A DNA stretch of 53,750 nucleotides from DASWJZ01 sp050728815 (GCA_050728815.1 JBOHKB010000237.1:1-53750); one strand, 5' to 3'. Shown: positions 31,694-40,730, numbered from the stretch's first letter. Numbers and translations are program-made. The notes: generated by a model from the letters alone, not told the origin.

Positions 31694-33109
31694 TCAAGCG
31701 ATGGCCCTCGTGCGCGCCGGCGCATCGGCGAGCGTGCCGAACAGGCTGTTCGTCCCGACGAAGTCGATCGTCACCGGCACGATCTCACCGAGCAGATCGT
31801 CTCCCGCGTCCACCTGCACTGCCTGCAGCCACGGCGACTTCCCCACAAGCTGGCCCGGACGCTTGCCGCGCTTCTCCAGGAGCACGTCGATCGTGAGCCC
31901 CATCATGCCCGCGTTGACCCTCTGCTGCTGCCCGAAGATGAGCGCCTGCAGGCGCAAAAGCCGCTCCGTCTTCACCGTGTCGGGAACCTGCTCCATCTCC
32001 GCCGCCGGCGTTCCCGGCCGCGGACTGTACTTGAACGAGAACGCGCCCGCGTAGCCCACGTCCTCCACCAGCCGCATCGTGTCCTCGAAATCCTCGTCCG
32101 TCTCGCCAGGAAAACCCACGATGAAATCTCCCGACAGCGCGAGGTCTGGCCGCGCTCGTCTCAGCCGCTCCACGAGCCGCAGATAGAACGCAACATCGTG
32201 CCGGCGGTTCATCGCGTGAAGCACACGGTCGGAGCCCGACTGCACGGGGAGGTGCAAATAGGGCATCAGCTTCGGCAGATCGCGGTGCGCCTCGATCAGG
32301 TCGTCGCTCATGTCGCGCGGGTGGCTCGTCGTGTAGCGGAGCCGCGCGATGCCTTCGATCTCCGAGAGCCGCGCGAGCAGTTTTGCGAGCGGCCAGGTTC
32401 CGCCGTCCGAACCCTCGCCGTGATAGGCGTTCACGTTCTGCCCGAGCAGCATCACGTCCTTCACGCCGCGCGCGGCGAGCGCCTCCGCCTCCTCGACGAT
32501 GCGCGCGACCGGGCGCGAGACCTCCGCGCCGCGCGTGTAGGGCACGACGCAGAACGTGCAGAACTTGTCGCAGCCCTCCTGCACGGTCAGGAACGCGCTT
32601 GCCGGCGCGAGGGGACGCCCAACATGGTCCATGTGCGGACCATGACGAGGCGCCGTGCGGGCCATGTTCCGGATTCCTGTTTTGGGCAGGTGGTCGAACT
32701 TCGATTCCTCCGGAAAGTCCGTGTCGACCGCGCGTGCGCCGCTTGCCAGAAGTTGCGGCAGGCGGTGGTAGCTCTGCGGCCCGACGACGATGTCAACCGC
32801 CTTTGCCCGCTTCAGAATCTCCTTGCCCTCGGCCTGCGCGACACAACCTGCGACGGCAATCTGCACATCGCGGCCCCCGGCGCGCGCGGCGTTCTTGATG
32901 ACGCGCAGCCGGCCAAGCTCGGAGTAGACCTTCTCCGCCGCTTTTTCCCTGATGTGGCAAGTATTTAGGAGGATGAGGTCGGCGTCCTCGGGACGCTCCG
33001 CGGCGCTGTAGCCCTCGGCCGCCAGGATGTCCGCCATGCGATCGGAATCGTAGACGTTCATCTGGCAACCATATGTTTTTACAAAGAGTTTTCGCGTCGC
33101 TTCGGTCAA
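31694..33109 (-). CDS. miaB: tRNA-2-methylthio-N6-dimethylallyladenosine synthase MiaB
   Basis: A 471-residue radical-SAM methylthiotransferase that makes ms2i6A37 in tRNA. The N-terminal UPF0004 domain has its three cluster cysteines in TYGCQMN, NTCHIRE and GCVAQ. The radical-SAM cluster is CDKFCTFC near residue 177. A TRAM domain ends the protein (near DVLLEKRGKRPGQLVGKSPW). A stretch before the radical-SAM motif (around HGPHMDHVGRPLAPAS) is somewhat longer than I expect. It is the upstream member of the miaB-phoH pair. Confidence 0.95.
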   Translation of the reverse strand: MTEATRKLFVKTYGCQMNVYDSDRMADILAAEGYSAAERPEDADLILLNTCHIREKAAEKVYSELGRLRVIKNAARAGGRDVQIAVAGCVAQAEGKEILKRAKAVDIVVGPQSYHRLPQLLASGARAVDTDFPEESKFDHLPKTGIRNMARTAPRHGPHMDHVGRPLAPASAFLTVQEGCDKFCTFCVVPYTRGAEVSRPVARIVEEAEALAARGVKDVMLLGQNVNAYHGEGSDGGTWPLAKLLARLSEIEGIARLRYTTSHPRDMSDDLIEAHRDLPKLMPYLHLPVQSGSDRVLHAMNRRHDVAFYLRLVERLRRARPDLALSGDFIVGFPGETDEDFEDTMRLVEDVGYAGAFSFKYSPRPGTPAAEMEQVPDTVKTERLLRLQALIFGQQQRVNAGMMGLTIDVLLEKRGKRPGQLVGKSPWLQAVQVDAGDDLLGEIVPVTIDFVGTNSLFGTLADAPARTRAIA

Positions 33110-33174
33110 TTACGCTGCGCTTCCCCTGTGCCGGGCCTCCCCGTCCGCCATGTAGCCGAATCCGCAGACAGCCG

Positions 33175-34002
33175 CTAGGGGCCGGCGATTCTTTCTTTTT
33201 CCTCAAGCACTTCCGCCGGGTCGCGCCCGGCGTTCAGCGCCGCGACCAGCTTGCGAACCAGGTCGCCCGCCTCCTGCGTCGCCGCCTTGCGGTTGTCCTT
33301 TGCCGAGAGTTTTCGCGCCGGCCCGAATACCACCTCGACGTCGATACCGCCTTGCGACAGCACGCTTTTCAGGTGCGGGAGCAGATCCGTGCCGCCATAC
33401 CATGCAACCAAGGGTCTGTGTTGCCGCCCGAGCGGCAGGCCGAGCATCCTGCGGTAGGCGATCGCGACCGGCTGCACCGTCGCCGTCGCGCCGTCGGCGA
33501 TCGCCCGCTGCGCCGCGCCGACCAGCGCCGAGCGGAACGGCAGCACCTTGTTGCCGTCGCTCGACGTGCCTTCCGCGAAAAGCACCATGATGTCGCCCCG
33601 GGCGAGCCGGCTCGCCACTTCGTCGGCGTGCGCGCCGGTCGCCTGGCGGTTCTTGCGGTCGACGAAGACGGTGCGCTGCGCCCGCGCCAGGAAACTCACC
33701 ACCGGCCAGGTCGCCACCTCGCTCTTGGCGATGAAGGAAACCGGCGCGACGCTCGCCAGCACCGGGATATCGAGCCAGGAATTGTGGTTGGAGAGAAGGA
33801 GGAGCGGGCGATCCTCCGCCGGCGCGCCGGTCACGCGCACGCGGATGCCAATCAGGAAGCAGGTAAAGCGCTGCCACAGCTGCGCGACCTTCATGGAGGA
33901 GCGGCCTCCGATCGCCACTGCAACGACATGGAAAGGTAGGAGCACGGCGAGCGCCAGCGCCGCAACCACCGCTGTGCCCGCGAAACGGATCCAGCCGAGC
34001 AT
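33175..34002 (-). CDS. plsC: 1-acyl-sn-glycerol-3-phosphate acyltransferase
   Basis: A 275-residue lysophosphatidate acyltransferase. The HX4D catalytic motif is in SNHNSWLDIP, and FAEGTSSDG provides the EGT substrate motif. An N-terminal membrane segment (VVAALALAVLLPFHVVAVAI) anchors it in the inner membrane. The start at 34002 (MLGWIRFAG) is chosen over 34083 because the latter would overlap the fur coding region. It makes phosphatidic acid. It lies between fur and miaB, as in other Hyphomicrobiales. Confidence 0.9.
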   Translation of the reverse strand: MLGWIRFAGTAVVAALALAVLLPFHVVAVAIGGRSSMKVAQLWQRFTCFLIGIRVRVTGAPAEDRPLLLLSNHNSWLDIPVLASVAPVSFIAKSEVATWPVVSFLARAQRTVFVDRKNRQATGAHADEVASRLARGDIMVLFAEGTSSDGNKVLPFRSALVGAAQRAIADGATATVQPVAIAYRRMLGLPLGRQHRPLVAWYGGTDLLPHLKSVLSQGGIDVEVVFGPARKLSAKDNRKAATQEAGDLVRKLVAALNAGRDPAEVLEEKERIAGP

Positions 34003-34018
34003 TGCGGGCACGTCGGAC

Positions 34019-34447
34019 TCAGCGTTCCTTGTCGAGCGGCACAGCGTAGAGCTCGAGCCGGTGGTCGACGAGCCTGTACCCAAGCTTGCGGGCGATCTGT
34101 TCCTGGATGCGTTCGATCTCCTCGCTGCGGAACTCGATCACCTTTCCTGATCGGAGATCGATCAGGTGGTCGTGGTGCTCCTCCGGCAAGGTTTCGTAGC
34201 GCGACCGCCCGTCGCGGAAATCGTGCCGCTCGATGATGCCGGCGTCCTCGAACAGTTTCACGGTCCGGTACACGGTCGAGATCGAGATGTTCGGATCGAC
34301 GGCGGAGGCGCGGCGGTAGAGTTCCTCGACGTCGGGGTGGTCGCTTGACGACTGCAGCACGCGCGCGATCACGCGTCGCTGCTCGGTCATCCGCATCCCC
34401 TTCTCGACGCAGCGGGCCTCCAGATCGAGTTGGGCTTCCTCGGACAA
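34019..34447 (-). CDS. fur: Fur family metal regulator
   Basis: A 142-residue Fur-type repressor. A TTG start at 34447 is chosen because GGAGAAGG lies just upstream, giving a normal length; ATGs at 34396 and 34390 would truncate the HTH region. The winged HTH has DVEELYRRASAVDPNIS and STVYRTVKLFEDAGI. The metal site shows EEHHDHLIDL. The CxxC zinc pairs of enterobacterial Fur are absent, as in alphaproteobacterial Fur/Mur proteins, which often respond to manganese. The gene is flanked by rimI and plsC, a conserved order. Confidence 0.9.
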   Translation of the reverse strand: MSEEAQLDLEARCVEKGMRMTEQRRVIARVLQSSSDHPDVEELYRRASAVDPNISISTVYRTVKLFEDAGIIERHDFRDGRSRYETLPEEHHDHLIDLRSGKVIEFRSEEIERIQEQIARKLGYRLVDHRLELYAVPLDKER

Positions 34448-34470
34448 TGGCCTTCTCCCGGCTCGGCCGG

Positions 34471-34953
34471 CTAGCGGAGTTGTCGGAGCATAACGAGCGC
34501 GCCCGCGGGCGTCTCGCGCCCCTGCGTATAATAGCCGCTTCGGCGGCCGCTTTCGCGGAATTCGACTCCCCGATAGAGCGCGATGGCGGCCAGGTTGGAG
34601 TCTTCCACCTCGAGATGGATGTCGCTGGCGCCCTCGCGATAGGCGTGGCGCAGCGCCTCTTCGAGGAGCTTTTTGCCGATGCCGCGCCGGCGGCATTCCG
34701 GGATCACCGCGACCGAAAGAATTTCCGCTTCGTCGGCCGCGAGCCGGTAGAGAATGAAGCCTGCGGGCATCCGCCGGCCAGTCCGGTTGCCATGGTGCGC
34801 GACAAGCGCGTGCACGCCGGGCTGCACAAGCAGGGACTCGAACTCGGCGTTGCTCCAGCCGCGCTTGAAGGTGCGGCCATGGATCTCCGAAAGCGTGTCG
34901 CAATCGGAAACCTCCGCTGCGCGGAGAGTGGTACTGCGCTTCCACGGGTTCAT
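34471..34953 (-). CDS. rimI: ribosomal protein S18-alanine N-acetyltransferase-like GNAT
   Basis: A 160-residue GNAT acetyltransferase with the acetyl-CoA motif PECRRRGIGKKLLEEAL and the conserved LEVEDSNLAAIALYRGVEF near the C terminus, typical of RimI. The start at 34953 (MNPWKRSTTLR) overlaps tsaB by four bases; a longer upstream frame is rejected. RimI acetylates the N terminus of ribosomal protein S18. Coupling to tsaB is a widely conserved arrangement. Confidence 0.9.
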   Translation of the reverse strand: MNPWKRSTTLRAAEVSDCDTLSEIHGRTFKRGWSNAEFESLLVQPGVHALVAHHGNRTGRRMPAGFILYRLAADEAEILSVAVIPECRRRGIGKKLLEEALRHAYREGASDIHLEVEDSNLAAIALYRGVEFRESGRRSGYYTQGRETPAGALVMLRQLR

Positions 34954-35639
34954 AGCCGCGCGAGCGCCTTGTCGAGTTGCGGCTTGGCGTCGGCGGCGCG
35001 CGCATAGGCGGGCAGCGGCGGCCCGCACTTTGTAGCGTCAAACGCGAGCGCGACGACCGAGGCGATGTCGGGGGCCTCAGCCTCGCCCGCGACGGCGGCG
35101 TCCGTCTCGCCGAGTGCGCTGAGAACGAGCCGCGCCCCTGCGCCGGTCAGCGTAATCGGCCGTCGCGCATGGCTGAGCCGCAGCACCAGATCCTCGATCC
35201 GAAGCGCCTCGGCTTCGACGAGCACTGCTCCCGAGGCGATATCGACGACGAGCGCATAGACTTCGCTGCGCTTCGCGTCGAGCACGGCGGCGATCGTGCC
35301 CTGGCCGGATCGCTTCAAAGGGAATGCCAGCGCATCGAGGCTGCCGACGCCGACGGCGGGAATGTCGAGGGCGAGCGCTAGCCCGCGTGCAAACGCCACC
35401 CCGACCCGCACGCCGGTAAAGGAGCCGGGCCCGGTCGTCACCGCGATGCGGCCGAGATCCGCGTACTTCGCCTTGGCCGCGCTCAGTGCTTCGTCGACCA
35501 TCGGCGGCAGGCGCTCCGCATGCCCGCGGCCGATCCGCTCTTCGACCTGGGCAAGGATTTTTGCCCGCCCGCCGGCGCCCGCGCGTGCGACCGCCGCGGC
35601 GCAGTTCGGCCCCGTCGTGTCGAATGCAAGGAGAAGCAT
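34950..35639 (-). CDS. tsaB: tRNA threonylcarbamoyladenosine biosynthesis protein TsaB
   Basis: A 229-residue ASKHA-fold protein opening MLLLAFDTTGPNCAAAV, with TTGPGSFTGVRVGVAFARGLA near residue 65, a signature of TsaB. It lacks the metal-binding residues of TsaD and serves as its non-catalytic partner in t6A37 synthesis. It overlaps rimI by four bases and starts the tsaB-rimI-fur-plsC-miaB run. Confidence 0.92.
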   Translation of the reverse strand: MLLLAFDTTGPNCAAAVARAGAGGRAKILAQVEERIGRGHAERLPPMVDEALSAAKAKYADLGRIAVTTGPGSFTGVRVGVAFARGLALALDIPAVGVGSLDALAFPLKRSGQGTIAAVLDAKRSEVYALVVDIASGAVLVEAEALRIEDLVLRLSHARRPITLTGAGARLVLSALGETDAAVAGEAEAPDIASVVALAFDATKCGPPLPAYARAADAKPQLDKALARL

Positions 35640-35687
35640 GCGGATCGCTTAGCCAAGCGCTCCGCTGGTGTCGAGGCTCGCGGTTGC

Positions 35688-36524
35688 TTACGGCGCCGCG
35701 CAGATCATCTCCGTCGGAGCGATCAGCCCCTTCTCGAGATTGCCGATGACGTTCGCCACCTTTTCGGGCACGTCGCGTTTCATGAGGAGGTGGAGGCCGA
35801 GCGGAGGCCGTTCGCCGGTCTCCGCGAGGCGCGCCGTCACCTTGGCGAAGAAGTCGCGGGCGAACTCGGTCCGGTCGCGCTCCCTGACAATTTTGAACCC
35901 TGCCGCTTCAAGCGCTCTACGGTACTCCGCCGGCTTCACCACGAAGCTCGTCTCTGCGGTCGCCGCCCAGTGGACCGGATATGCGAGCGGCCCGTCGCCC
36001 TTTCGCATCACATCGAATAGCGCGAACCATCCTTCGGATTTGAGCACCCTGCGGACTTCGGCAAAGAGCGCCCGCTTGTCTTCGATGTTCATGCCGACAT
36101 GCATCATGTAGGCGCCGTCGAACGTCCCGTCGTCGAACGGCAGGTCGAGCGCGCTTGCGTGCCGGTACGCAACGCGGCCGTCGAGCCGCAGGCGATCGGC
36201 GAGTGCGCGCGATAGACGGACGTAGTCCTCGGTGAGGTCGATGCCGGTCACGCGGCAGCCGAGCTGCGTGGCGAAGTAGCGCGAAGGCCCGCCTATGCCA
36301 CACCCGATGTCGATAATGTGTTCGTTCGGCTTGACGCCGATCTGCTCCGCGAATTCGACGGTCGCCTGCCGCCCGCCGGTGTGAAACTCGTCGACGGGAG
36401 CAAGATCGTCGAGTTCCAGCCGCTCTATGTCTTTTCCCGAGGCGACGAGAGCGGCGAGGATCGCGGCCTCGAGATCGCTGCGCGCGTAGTGTTCGGAAAC
36501 CTGTTCTGCAATGGGGCGAGTCAT
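35688..36524 (-). CDS. class I SAM-dependent methyltransferase
   Basis: A 278-residue methyltransferase with motif I IIDIGCGIGGPSRYFA, an acidic post-I loop VTGIDLTEDY and motif III VLKSEGWFALFD. It resembles sarcosine/dimethylglycine or cyclopropane-synthase-like small-molecule methyltransferases. The substrate is unknown. It sits between nifU-like and tsaB genes, which are often close neighbours in relatives, so it may be a lineage-specific insertion. Confidence 0.85.
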   Translation of the reverse strand: MTRPIAEQVSEHYARSDLEAAILAALVASGKDIERLELDDLAPVDEFHTGGRQATVEFAEQIGVKPNEHIIDIGCGIGGPSRYFATQLGCRVTGIDLTEDYVRLSRALADRLRLDGRVAYRHASALDLPFDDGTFDGAYMMHVGMNIEDKRALFAEVRRVLKSEGWFALFDVMRKGDGPLAYPVHWAATAETSFVVKPAEYRRALEAAGFKIVRERDRTEFARDFFAKVTARLAETGERPPLGLHLLMKRDVPEKVANVIGNLEKGLIAPTEMICAAP

Positions 36525-36697
36525 TGATCGTTCCCCAGGTGCCCCCCGAGCGGGCGCAAAGCTGCCGCCACATTGCGTCTCGAAATGGTCGATAACGTGC
36601 TGGATCGAAGGCGCGCGCGCTCGGCCGACAGAAAAACATCGCTAGCGCGGCGGGCGCCAGGCCCTCCGAAGACCAGGCAGGCTGCCGGGCAGCGGAT

Positions 36698-37252
36698 TCA
36701 GACGGGGCGGACTTCCGTCACGTCGGGCACGAAGTGCCTGAGCAGGTTCTCGATCCCCTGCTTCAGCGTGGCGGTCGAGGACGGGCAGCCGGAGCAGGCG
36801 CCGCGCATGTGGAGAAACACCACGCCGTCGCGGTAGCCTTGAAAAGTGATGTCGCCGCCGTCATTGGCGACCGCCGGCCGCACACGCGTCTCGATCAGCT
36901 CCTTGATGACCGCGACAGTCTCCGCGTCGGCCTCGTCATAATTTCCATCATCGGCGTCCTCGTCGGAGCCTTCGGCAAGCGTCGGCAGACCGGAGAGGTA
37001 GTGCTCCATGATGGCGCCGAGCACGGCCGGCTTGATGTGCGGCCAATCGGCGTCTTCTTTCGTCACGGTTACGAAATCGTGGCCGAGAAAGACGCCGGAG
37101 ACGCCGTCGACCGCGAAAATGCGGTTGGCGAGCGGCGAGACCTCCGATTCCTCCGCGCTGCGGAAGTCGCGCGTCCCCTCCGGCAGCACTACACGGCCGG
37201 GAATGAATTTCAGCGTGGCGGGGTTGGGGGTCTCTTCGGTCTGGATGAACAT
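36698..37252 (-). CDS. NifU/Nfu family iron-sulfur carrier
   Basis: A 184-residue Nfu-type scaffold. The N-terminal Nfu domain starts MFIQTEETPNPATLKFIPG. The C-terminal NifU domain has the [4Fe-4S]-binding CSGC in HMRGACSGCPSS, preceded by NDGGDITFQGY. An acidic linker (residues about 100-115) joins them. It delivers Fe-S clusters to apoproteins such as MiaB or Nth. The 172-bp gap to the methyltransferase has nothing recognisable. Confidence 0.92.
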   Translation of the reverse strand: MFIQTEETPNPATLKFIPGRVVLPEGTRDFRSAEESEVSPLANRIFAVDGVSGVFLGHDFVTVTKEDADWPHIKPAVLGAIMEHYLSGLPTLAEGSDEDADDGNYDEADAETVAVIKELIETRVRPAVANDGGDITFQGYRDGVVFLHMRGACSGCPSSTATLKQGIENLLRHFVPDVTEVRPV

Positions 37253-37337
37253 GGCCGCGATCCTTGCTGCGCTTCAAGGGCGCAACGGGGTTTGGAACAG
37301 TTCTAAAGACCGAAGATGGTCCGCGAATCGCCGCGCG

Positions 37338-38237
37338 TCAAGCCGTGCCGGCGGCGATCCCGGCCTCCCAGCCCAAGATGGCGCGCTTCCGCGTCAGGCC
37401 CCAATGGTAGCCGGTGAGGCTGCCTGAGCGGCCGAGCACGCGATGGCAGGGGACCACGAAGGAGATCGGGTTCTTGCCCACCGCAGCGCCCACGGCACGC
37501 GCCGCCTTCGGTCGTTCGATATGGCGGGCTACGTCCGAATAGGTGGTGGCGCAACCGAGCGGCACTCTGAGCAGCGCTTCCCAGACACGTATCTCGAAAT
37601 CCGAGCCGATCAGCACGATCCGGAGCGGCGTGTCGCGATTCCACCGCCCTGGGTCGAAGATGCGGCGGGCAAACGGCGCGGTCGCCTTCCGGTCTTCGAC
37701 GTATTCGGCCTTCGGCCAGCGCCGCATCATGTCGGCGAGCGTCGAAGTCTCGCCGCCCTCGTCGGCGAAGGCGAGGCCCGCGAGACCATATTCCGTCGCC
37801 ATCACGAGCGCCGTCCCGAACGGTGACGGATGGAAGCCGTAGCGGATGTCGAGCCCTTCGCCGCGGGCACGATAGATTCCGGGCGTCAGCGCCTCGTGCG
37901 TGACGAAGAGGTCGTGCAGCCGCCCTGGGCCGGAGAGGCCGACCTCGTAGGTCGTATCGAGCACGGTCGCCGATTGCTCCAGGAGGGCTCGCGCATGGTC
38001 GAGCGTGACGGCCTGCAGGAACGCCTTCGGCGAGAGTCCGGCCCAGCGCGTGAACACCTTTTGCAACCGCGTCGGCTCCATGCCGACGCGCGCGGCGATT
38101 GCTTCGAGCGACGGCTGTTCGCGCCAGCTCTCGGTAAGAAACTCGATGACCTGCCGCACGATGTCGTAGTCGCTGCCGCCAGATTTCTGAACGCCCGTAG
38201 CGGGGCGCGCGGCAACCATTTGTGCTTCGAATGCCAT
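37338..38237 (-). CDS. AraC-type HTH fused to O6-methylguanine-DNA methyltransferase
   Basis: A 299-residue Ada-like protein. An AraC-type HTH covers about residues 15-115 (LEAIAARVGMEPTRLQKVF). The C-terminal alkyltransferase has PCHRV with the acceptor cysteine, preceded by GCATTYSDVAR and AVGAAVGKNPISF. The N-terminal zinc/methylphosphotriester domain of full Ada is absent. The start at 38237 is chosen because upstream sequence is unconserved and would enter the 38314 gene side. It repairs alkylated guanine and may autoregulate. Confidence 0.88.
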   Translation of the reverse strand: MAFEAQMVAARPATGVQKSGGSDYDIVRQVIEFLTESWREQPSLEAIAARVGMEPTRLQKVFTRWAGLSPKAFLQAVTLDHARALLEQSATVLDTTYEVGLSGPGRLHDLFVTHEALTPGIYRARGEGLDIRYGFHPSPFGTALVMATEYGLAGLAFADEGGETSTLADMMRRWPKAEYVEDRKATAPFARRIFDPGRWNRDTPLRIVLIGSDFEIRVWEALLRVPLGCATTYSDVARHIERPKAARAVGAAVGKNPISFVVPCHRVLGRSGSLTGYHWGLTRKRAILGWEAGIAAGTA

Positions 38238-38313
38238 GATCTGTTCCTTTTGCGCTTGACATAGGCGCGCAGGCGGCCTTTCCGCCACCCGAAACTTGCG
38301 CCCGCTGCCGGCC

Positions 38314-38784
38314 CTAGTTCCTTGCCGTGGCAAGCGCGGCCGTAAAGGCGCGGGCAAAGCTTTTGCGATCCTCCGGATTGAGGAACGCCGCGACCGTAAC
38401 CCTGCGGTCGCGCGAGCGCACGGTGACGCGCTTGACGCCCTCATCCGCGACCTCCAGCCGTACCCACGCCGGATTGAAGCGGAATTCCTGCGCGCGTCCG
38501 CTTGGCTTGACTTTGCGGATCACCAGCTCAGTGCGGCTCACTGCCACCTCCTCGTAGGCGCGCGCGGCTCGGTAGTTGAGCTTGAACGCCAGCCACACCG
38601 CCAGGAAATCGAGCCCGAAGAAGCCGATGACCGGCCATGCTCCGAGCGACCAGAAAAATGCGCCGGTCAGGAACCAGAGGCCCGCGATCGCTGCCATCAG
38701 CACGAGAAAACCCCGTCGGCCGAGTGACCGGTGCGGCGTCAGCGTCGCCGAAAAGATCACGTCGTCGAAGTTGCGAGGCTCCAT
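38314..38784 (-). CDS. DUF2244 domain membrane protein
   Basis: A 156-residue protein with two hydrophobic segments (LVLMAAIAGLWFLTGAFFW and VIGFFGLDFLAVWLAF), followed by a C-terminal soluble part with RTELVIRK and RSRDRRVTVAAFLNPEDR, matching DUF2244. In alphaproteobacteria this family is typically next to nth, as here. The start at 38784 (MEPRNFDDVIF) lies 48 bp from the divergent GFA gene. Function unknown. Confidence 0.85.
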   Translation of the reverse strand: MEPRNFDDVIFSATLTPHRSLGRRGFLVLMAAIAGLWFLTGAFFWSLGAWPVIGFFGLDFLAVWLAFKLNYRAARAYEEVAVSRTELVIRKVKPSGRAQEFRFNPAWVRLEVADEGVKRVTVRSRDRRVTVAAFLNPEDRKSFARAFTAALATARN

Positions 38785-38832
38785 GGCTCGCAAATATAGA
38801 GAATTGCCGTTCACGTTGGAGGAGGGTTTTCC

Positions 38833-39300
38833 ATGGCCGCTCATCTGGAAGGTGGCTGCTCCTGCGGGGCGATCCGCTATCGCCTCGCCGGAACGCCGAT
38901 GTTCGTCCACTGTTGCCATTGCAAGGATTGCCAAAGACAGACCGGAAGCGCCTTCGTTCTCAACGCGCTTTACGAAGCCGACCGCGTCGAGATTCTCTCC
39001 GGCGCCCCCGAACCGGTCCGGATGAAAACGGACAGCGGGCGTCCACACGACATCTATCGCTGCCCGTCCTGCAAGATCGCCGTGTGGAGCACCTATGGCG
39101 GACGGCCGCAGATACGCTTCGTACGAGTCGGCACGCTGGATGACCCGTCGGCCCTTTCTCCCGACGTGCATATCTACACGCGTTCGAAGCTGCCTTGGCT
39201 GAAGCTGCCGGAGGGTGTGCCGGCATTCGAGGTCTACTACGATGCCAAGGCGCTCTGGCCGGCTGAAAGCCTCGCGCGGCGCGCCGCGGTGTTCAGTTGA
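38833..39300 (+). CDS. GFA family protein (CENP-V/GFA domain)
   Basis: A 155-residue small zinc protein. Cysteine motifs are CSCG, CCHCKDC and CPSC, the layout of glutathione-dependent formaldehyde-activating enzyme-like proteins. Despite the name, many members lack proven activity with formaldehyde. The stop TGA overlaps the TTG start of nth by four bases, suggesting cotranscription. Confidence 0.88.
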   Translation: MAAHLEGGCSCGAIRYRLAGTPMFVHCCHCKDCQRQTGSAFVLNALYEADRVEILSGAPEPVRMKTDSGRPHDIYRCPSCKIAVWSTYGGRPQIRFVRVGTLDDPSALSPDVHIYTRSKLPWLKLPEGVPAFEVYYDAKALWPAESLARRAAVFS

Positions 39301-40025
39301 GCCCTGCGGCAGTCGCGGCGCGGAAGCCGCCCCGCAGGAAAGCGCGGTCGCGCCTGAAGCCCGCCGAAATCGAGCTGCTGTTCAGCCGCTTGCAGGCGAA
39401 GGACCCCAATCCGCGCGGCGAGCTCGAGTTTATCAATCCTTACACGCTGCTCGTCGCCGTCGTGCTTTCCGCGCAATCGACCGACGTCGGCGTCAACAAG
39501 GCCACGCAGCCGCTTTTCGCGAAAGTCGACACGCCGCAGAAAATGCTGACCTTCGGCGAGATGCGGCTCATCGAGGCAATCCGCTCGCTCGGCTTCTTCA
39601 ACATGAAGGCGCGGAACGTGATGGCGCTCTCGCGCATTCTCGTCGAGGAGCATGGCGGCGAAGTGCCGCGCGACCGGGAAGCGCTGGAGCGGCTTCCGGG
39701 AGTGGGGCGCAAGACCGCCAGCGTCGTTCTAAACACCGCCTTCGGCGTCCCCGCGATCGCGGTCGACACGCATATCTTCCGCGTCTCGAACCGCACCGGC
39801 CTCGCTCCCGGCGCCACTGCCGACGAAGTCGCGGACCTTCTTGAGAAGGTGACGCCGGAGCGCTTCAAGCTGCACGCGCACCATTGGCTGGTCCTGCACG
39901 GCCGCTATGTGTGCATAGCGCGCAAGCCGAAATGCCCCGAGTGCGTGATTTCCGACGTGTGCAGGTTCAAGGCCAAAACACCGCTTGCGGCGACGCCGAA
40001 GCTAGGCTTGTCGCGCATCCGTTGA
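39297..40025 (+). CDS. nth: endonuclease III
   Basis: A 242-residue DNA glycosylase/AP lyase. The HhH motif LPGVGRKTASVVL contains the catalytic lysine, and VDTHIFRVSNR the catalytic aspartate. The C-terminal [4Fe-4S] motif is C-x6-C-x2-C-x5-C (CIARKPKCPEC plus VISDVC), complete. It removes oxidised pyrimidines. The TTG start at 39297 overlaps the GFA gene; the basic extension MSPAAVAARKPPRRKARSR is normal for alphaproteobacteria. Confidence 0.95.
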   Translation: MSPAAVAARKPPRRKARSRLKPAEIELLFSRLQAKDPNPRGELEFINPYTLLVAVVLSAQSTDVGVNKATQPLFAKVDTPQKMLTFGEMRLIEAIRSLGFFNMKARNVMALSRILVEEHGGEVPRDREALERLPGVGRKTASVVLNTAFGVPAIAVDTHIFRVSNRTGLAPGATADEVADLLEKVTPERFKLHAHHWLVLHGRYVCIARKPKCPECVISDVCRFKAKTPLAATPKLGLSRIR

Positions 40026-40033
40026 AGTGCTAT

Positions 40034-40053
40034 CTGACCAACTAGTTGGTCAG
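40034..40053. promoter_or_regulatory. perfect 20-bp operator palindrome of Phd/PIN pair
   Basis: Arms CTGACCAACT and AGTTGGTCAG form a perfect palindrome ending at the ribosome-binding AGGAG and 11 bases before the antitoxin ATG. Binding of the antitoxin here would block translation initiation or transcription, as in other autoregulated type II modules. Confidence 0.75.
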
Positions 40054-40064
40054 GAGAAATCTTT

Positions 40065-40307
40065 ATGGACAGCGTGAGTCTGGCCGAGGCGAAGGCGCGC
40101 TTGAGTGAGCTGGTTGCCCGCGCCGCTGAGGGCGAGACGGTCGAGATCACGCGGCGGGGAAAGCCGGTCGCGCAGATCGTGCCCGTTCGGAAGCCGCGCA
40201 AGCCGATCGATATCGAGGCGTTGCGCGCTTTGACCGACTCGATGCCCGAACAACGCGAATCTGCCGGTGACTTCATGCGTCGGCTGCGCGACGACGCTCG
40301 CTACTGA
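40065..40307 (+). CDS. Phd/YefM family antitoxin
   Basis: An 80-residue antitoxin with the Phd/YefM N-terminal DNA-binding part (SLAEAKARLSELVARAAEGE, ITRRGKPVAQIVP) and a flexible C-terminal tail that would wrap the toxin. AGGAGAAA precedes the ATG. The toxin gene begins one base after its stop. A perfect palindrome lies just upstream and is the likely autoregulatory site. Confidence 0.9.
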   Translation: MDSVSLAEAKARLSELVARAAEGETVEITRRGKPVAQIVPVRKPRKPIDIEALRALTDSMPEQRESAGDFMRRLRDDARY

Positions 40308-40730
40308 ATGTTCTATCTGGACACGTCGCTTCTTGTGGCGGCGTTTACGCATGAAGCCACGACGGATCGCGCACTCGCTTGGCTAATGCGGCGGCAAGCC
40401 GACGATCTTGCAATCAGCGACTGGGTGACGACCGAATTTGCCGCGGCGCTGTCGGTGAAACTCCGCATGAGGCAAATCGACGAAGAGTACCGCGCGCGAG
40501 CGGTGGCTCGTTTCGCGGAAATGACGGCGAGCTCAGTCGAGATCCTGCCCGTGACCGCCGCGGACTTCAAAGTTGCAACGCGGCTCGCCAGCGAGCACAA
40601 GCACGGCCTGCGCGCAGGCGATGCTTTGCATCTCGCCGTCGCCAGCGACAAAGGAGCTACCGTTTGCACGTTGGACAAACGATTGGCGGCGGCTGGCAAA
40701 GCGCTCGGGATGGCCGCGAAGCTTATCTGA
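40308..40730 (+). CDS. PIN domain toxin (VapC-like)
   Basis: A 140-residue PIN-domain RNase. The acidic metal site is visible as LDTS (D5), TTEFAAAL (Glu), RAGDALHLA (Asp) and TLDKRL (Asp). PIN toxins cleave specific RNAs, often tRNA or rRNA. It directly follows the Phd-type antitoxin. It lies between nth and cysK, a common landing place for accessory modules. Confidence 0.9.
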   Translation: MFYLDTSLLVAAFTHEATTDRALAWLMRRQADDLAISDWVTTEFAAALSVKLRMRQIDEEYRARAVARFAEMTASSVEILPVTAADFKVATRLASEHKHGLRAGDALHLAVASDKGATVCTLDKRLAAAGKALGMAAKLI

